A stretch of DNA of 64,000 nt. Origin: Sycon ciliatum (Eukaryota; Porifera; Calcarea; Leucosolenida; Sycettidae). Under the pieces are notes generated by a model, which was not told the DNA's origin, searched no databases, and was given only the letters and a program-made list of their open reading frames with translations. The stretch covers positions 36,318,303 through 36,382,302 of the forward strand of contig NC_088645.1 of NCBI RefSeq assembly GCF_964019385.1, given 5' to 3'. Position numbers and translations under genes: made by a program. The first letter of the stretch is position 1. Each line of letters begins with the position of its first letter. Shown here one piece after another: positions 62,850-64,000 of the stretch.

Positions 62850-64000
62850 TCAAGCTTTGCAGCAGCGGAAGAGGATAACCCAACCCAAGACGTATCTGCA
62901 TAATGAAATATTGGGCGAAGGTAGGCGAAATAAAAAAGAAGCTTGCAAGAAAGTGGGAGGTAGGAGCAGTGGGGGGGAGAGAATTCCTAAGGATTTACTT
63001 GATTTTTTACAGATATATTCGATGTGAGGTACCCAAGAGAGTGCAGAGTAAATCACAATGCCAAGGTGTTTGTGAGAAGACACTATGTCAATTGGATTTG
63101 GAAAGTTGGCATGGATGAGGGTTGTGAACTCCGGCTGGGGCGGGAAGAGCATGATCTTTGTTTTTGATAGATTTGGGGACAACCTCCAGGACGACATCCA
63201 GGAAAGAACTTCCTGAATGCCAGCACGCAAGTTGTTTTTCAGGCCAGTGAGGGAAGCTGATGAGGTGAGAAGGGTCGTGTCGTCAGCAAACAGAGACGTT
63301 CCAGGGAAGACTGCAGGTAAGTCGTTTACGTAAATTATAAATAGTAGGGGACCAAGAATTGATCCTTGAGGAACGCCCGACAATACTGGCTCTGCAGCCG
63401 AGGATGTGCCAAGCACAGTTACGTACTGATAACGCCCAGAGAGATAAGATTTCAGCCAGGAGAGTGGCTGTTTGCGTACCCTGAATGCATGCTCGAGCTT
63501 TGCCAAAAGTCCTCGATGCCAGACGGTATCAAAAGCCTTGGCCAAGTCAAAGAAGCAAATGCCAGCAAGCGCTCTGTTATCCTTATGCTGGCACACCTGC
63601 TGCACGATGCGGGTCAGTTGAAGAGAGGTGGAGTCGCCTTTACGAAACCCAGATTGTGCGGGACTCAGAAACGGCGAAACATGTCTGTATAAGTGGTCAT
63701 AAAAGATGCGTTCACATACTTTGGACACGCAGGGAAGAAGAGAGATAGGGCGGTAGTTTGCAGGTTCGTGGCGGGAACCTTTCTTGAATACAGGTATGAC
63801 TTTCTCTGTTTTCCATGCGGAAGGGAATATGCCCGTGGTAAATGACATGTTGAAAATATGGCACAAAGGGAATGCTATGGATGGTGCCAGGGCCTTGAGG
63901 ACCCGGTTGGGGATGCCGTCCGGACCAGACGCCTTGCACGTCGGAAGCTTCTTCAGATGACGCCGGACAGTGGCAGTTGTGGTGATGACGGACGTGAAAC
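62850..64000 (-). CDS. LINE reverse transcriptase domain
   Basis: The frame is open from the window edge to 62850. RT blocks in order: CKASGPDGIPNRVLK (at the edge), FKKGSRHEPANYRPISLLPC, SGFRKGDSTSLQL, FFDLAKAFDTVWH (block with the first catalytic Asp), GVPQGSILGPLLFIIYVNDL, LFADDTTLL (catalytic FADD), and KTKIMLFPP, with SSHKHLGIVI in the thumb. The order and sequence fit the Jockey/CR1-like group; finer placement needs the missing endonuclease region. The last about 40 residues are out of frame with the true tail. Confidence 0.85.
   Translation of the reverse strand, partial: FTSVITTTATVRRHLKKLPTCKASGPDGIPNRVLKALAPSIAFPLCHIFNMSFTTGIFPSAWKTEKVIPVFKKGSRHEPANYRPISLLPCVSKVCERIFYDHLYRHVSPFLSPAQSGFRKGDSTSLQLTRIVQQVCQHKDNRALAGICFFDLAKAFDTVWHRGLLAKLEHAFRVRKQPLSWLKSYLSGRYQYVTVLGTSSAAEPVLSGVPQGSILGPLLFIIYVNDLPAVFPGTSLFADDTTLLTSSASLTGLKNNLRAGIQEVLSWMSSWRLSPNLSKTKIMLFPPQPEFTTLIHANFPNPIDIVSSHKHLGIVIYSALSWVPHIEYICKKSSKSLGILSPPLLLPPTFLQASFLFRLPSPNISLCRYVLGWVILFRCCKA

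Larger units (their letters stand above)
62330..64000 (-). mobile_element. LINE (non-LTR retrotransposon), 3' part
   Basis: RT core, C-terminal tail and 3' UTR (to about 62330) on the minus strand; the 5' part lies beyond the window. It is the best-preserved LINE in the window. Confidence 0.85.

Overview
This is eukaryotic nuclear DNA, most likely from an invertebrate animal. Genes are split by GT-AG introns, one host gene encodes phase-1 EGF-like exons, and most of the rest is transposable elements (TEs). Penelope-like retroelements (PLEs) with hammerhead ribozymes dominate. The species cannot be told from sequence alone.

Host gene (about 3-30.6 kb, minus strand): a likely signal-peptide exon (30509-30584) and four downstream phase-1 exons (25724-25846, 22146-22277, 10255-10416, 3054-3176) fit one secreted multidomain protein whose 3' part lies beyond the left edge. 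Its introns are filled with TEs: a 4.35-kb hAT transposon (5259-9609) containing a LINE inserted in a minisatellite, pogo-like and TTAA-flanked miniature elements, LINE 3' ends, and a hairpin-bearing repeat family with a tRNA-like B box.

Left edge (0-2 kb) and 32.9-42.5 kb: PLE territory. PLE 3' ends sit beside inverted pseudo-LTRs, most of which carry a small type I hammerhead ribozyme. The centrepiece is a palindrome with 1,277-bp arms (36439-37715 / 37996-39272). Both arms encode a PLE GIY-YIG endonuclease interrupted by a region of about 190 aa with three AT-hook motifs.

46.8-62.2 kb: a large inverted duplication (46862-55143 versus 57735-62176). Its arms contain a PLE endonuclease with a hammerhead ribozyme and a Ginger-like transposon gene (DDE integrase with GPY/F module, short phase-0 repeat exons, Ulp1-type protease, PHD finger). 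After duplication the left arm received an LTR element carrying a captured secreted-peptide/polyubiquitin sequence (5-bp target duplication) and a poly(A) retrocopy; the right arm keeps both empty sites. The window ends in a LINE reverse transcriptase (62.3-64 kb, minus).

Coordinates of splice sites and repeat ends were read by eye; no alignment, folding or database search was run.
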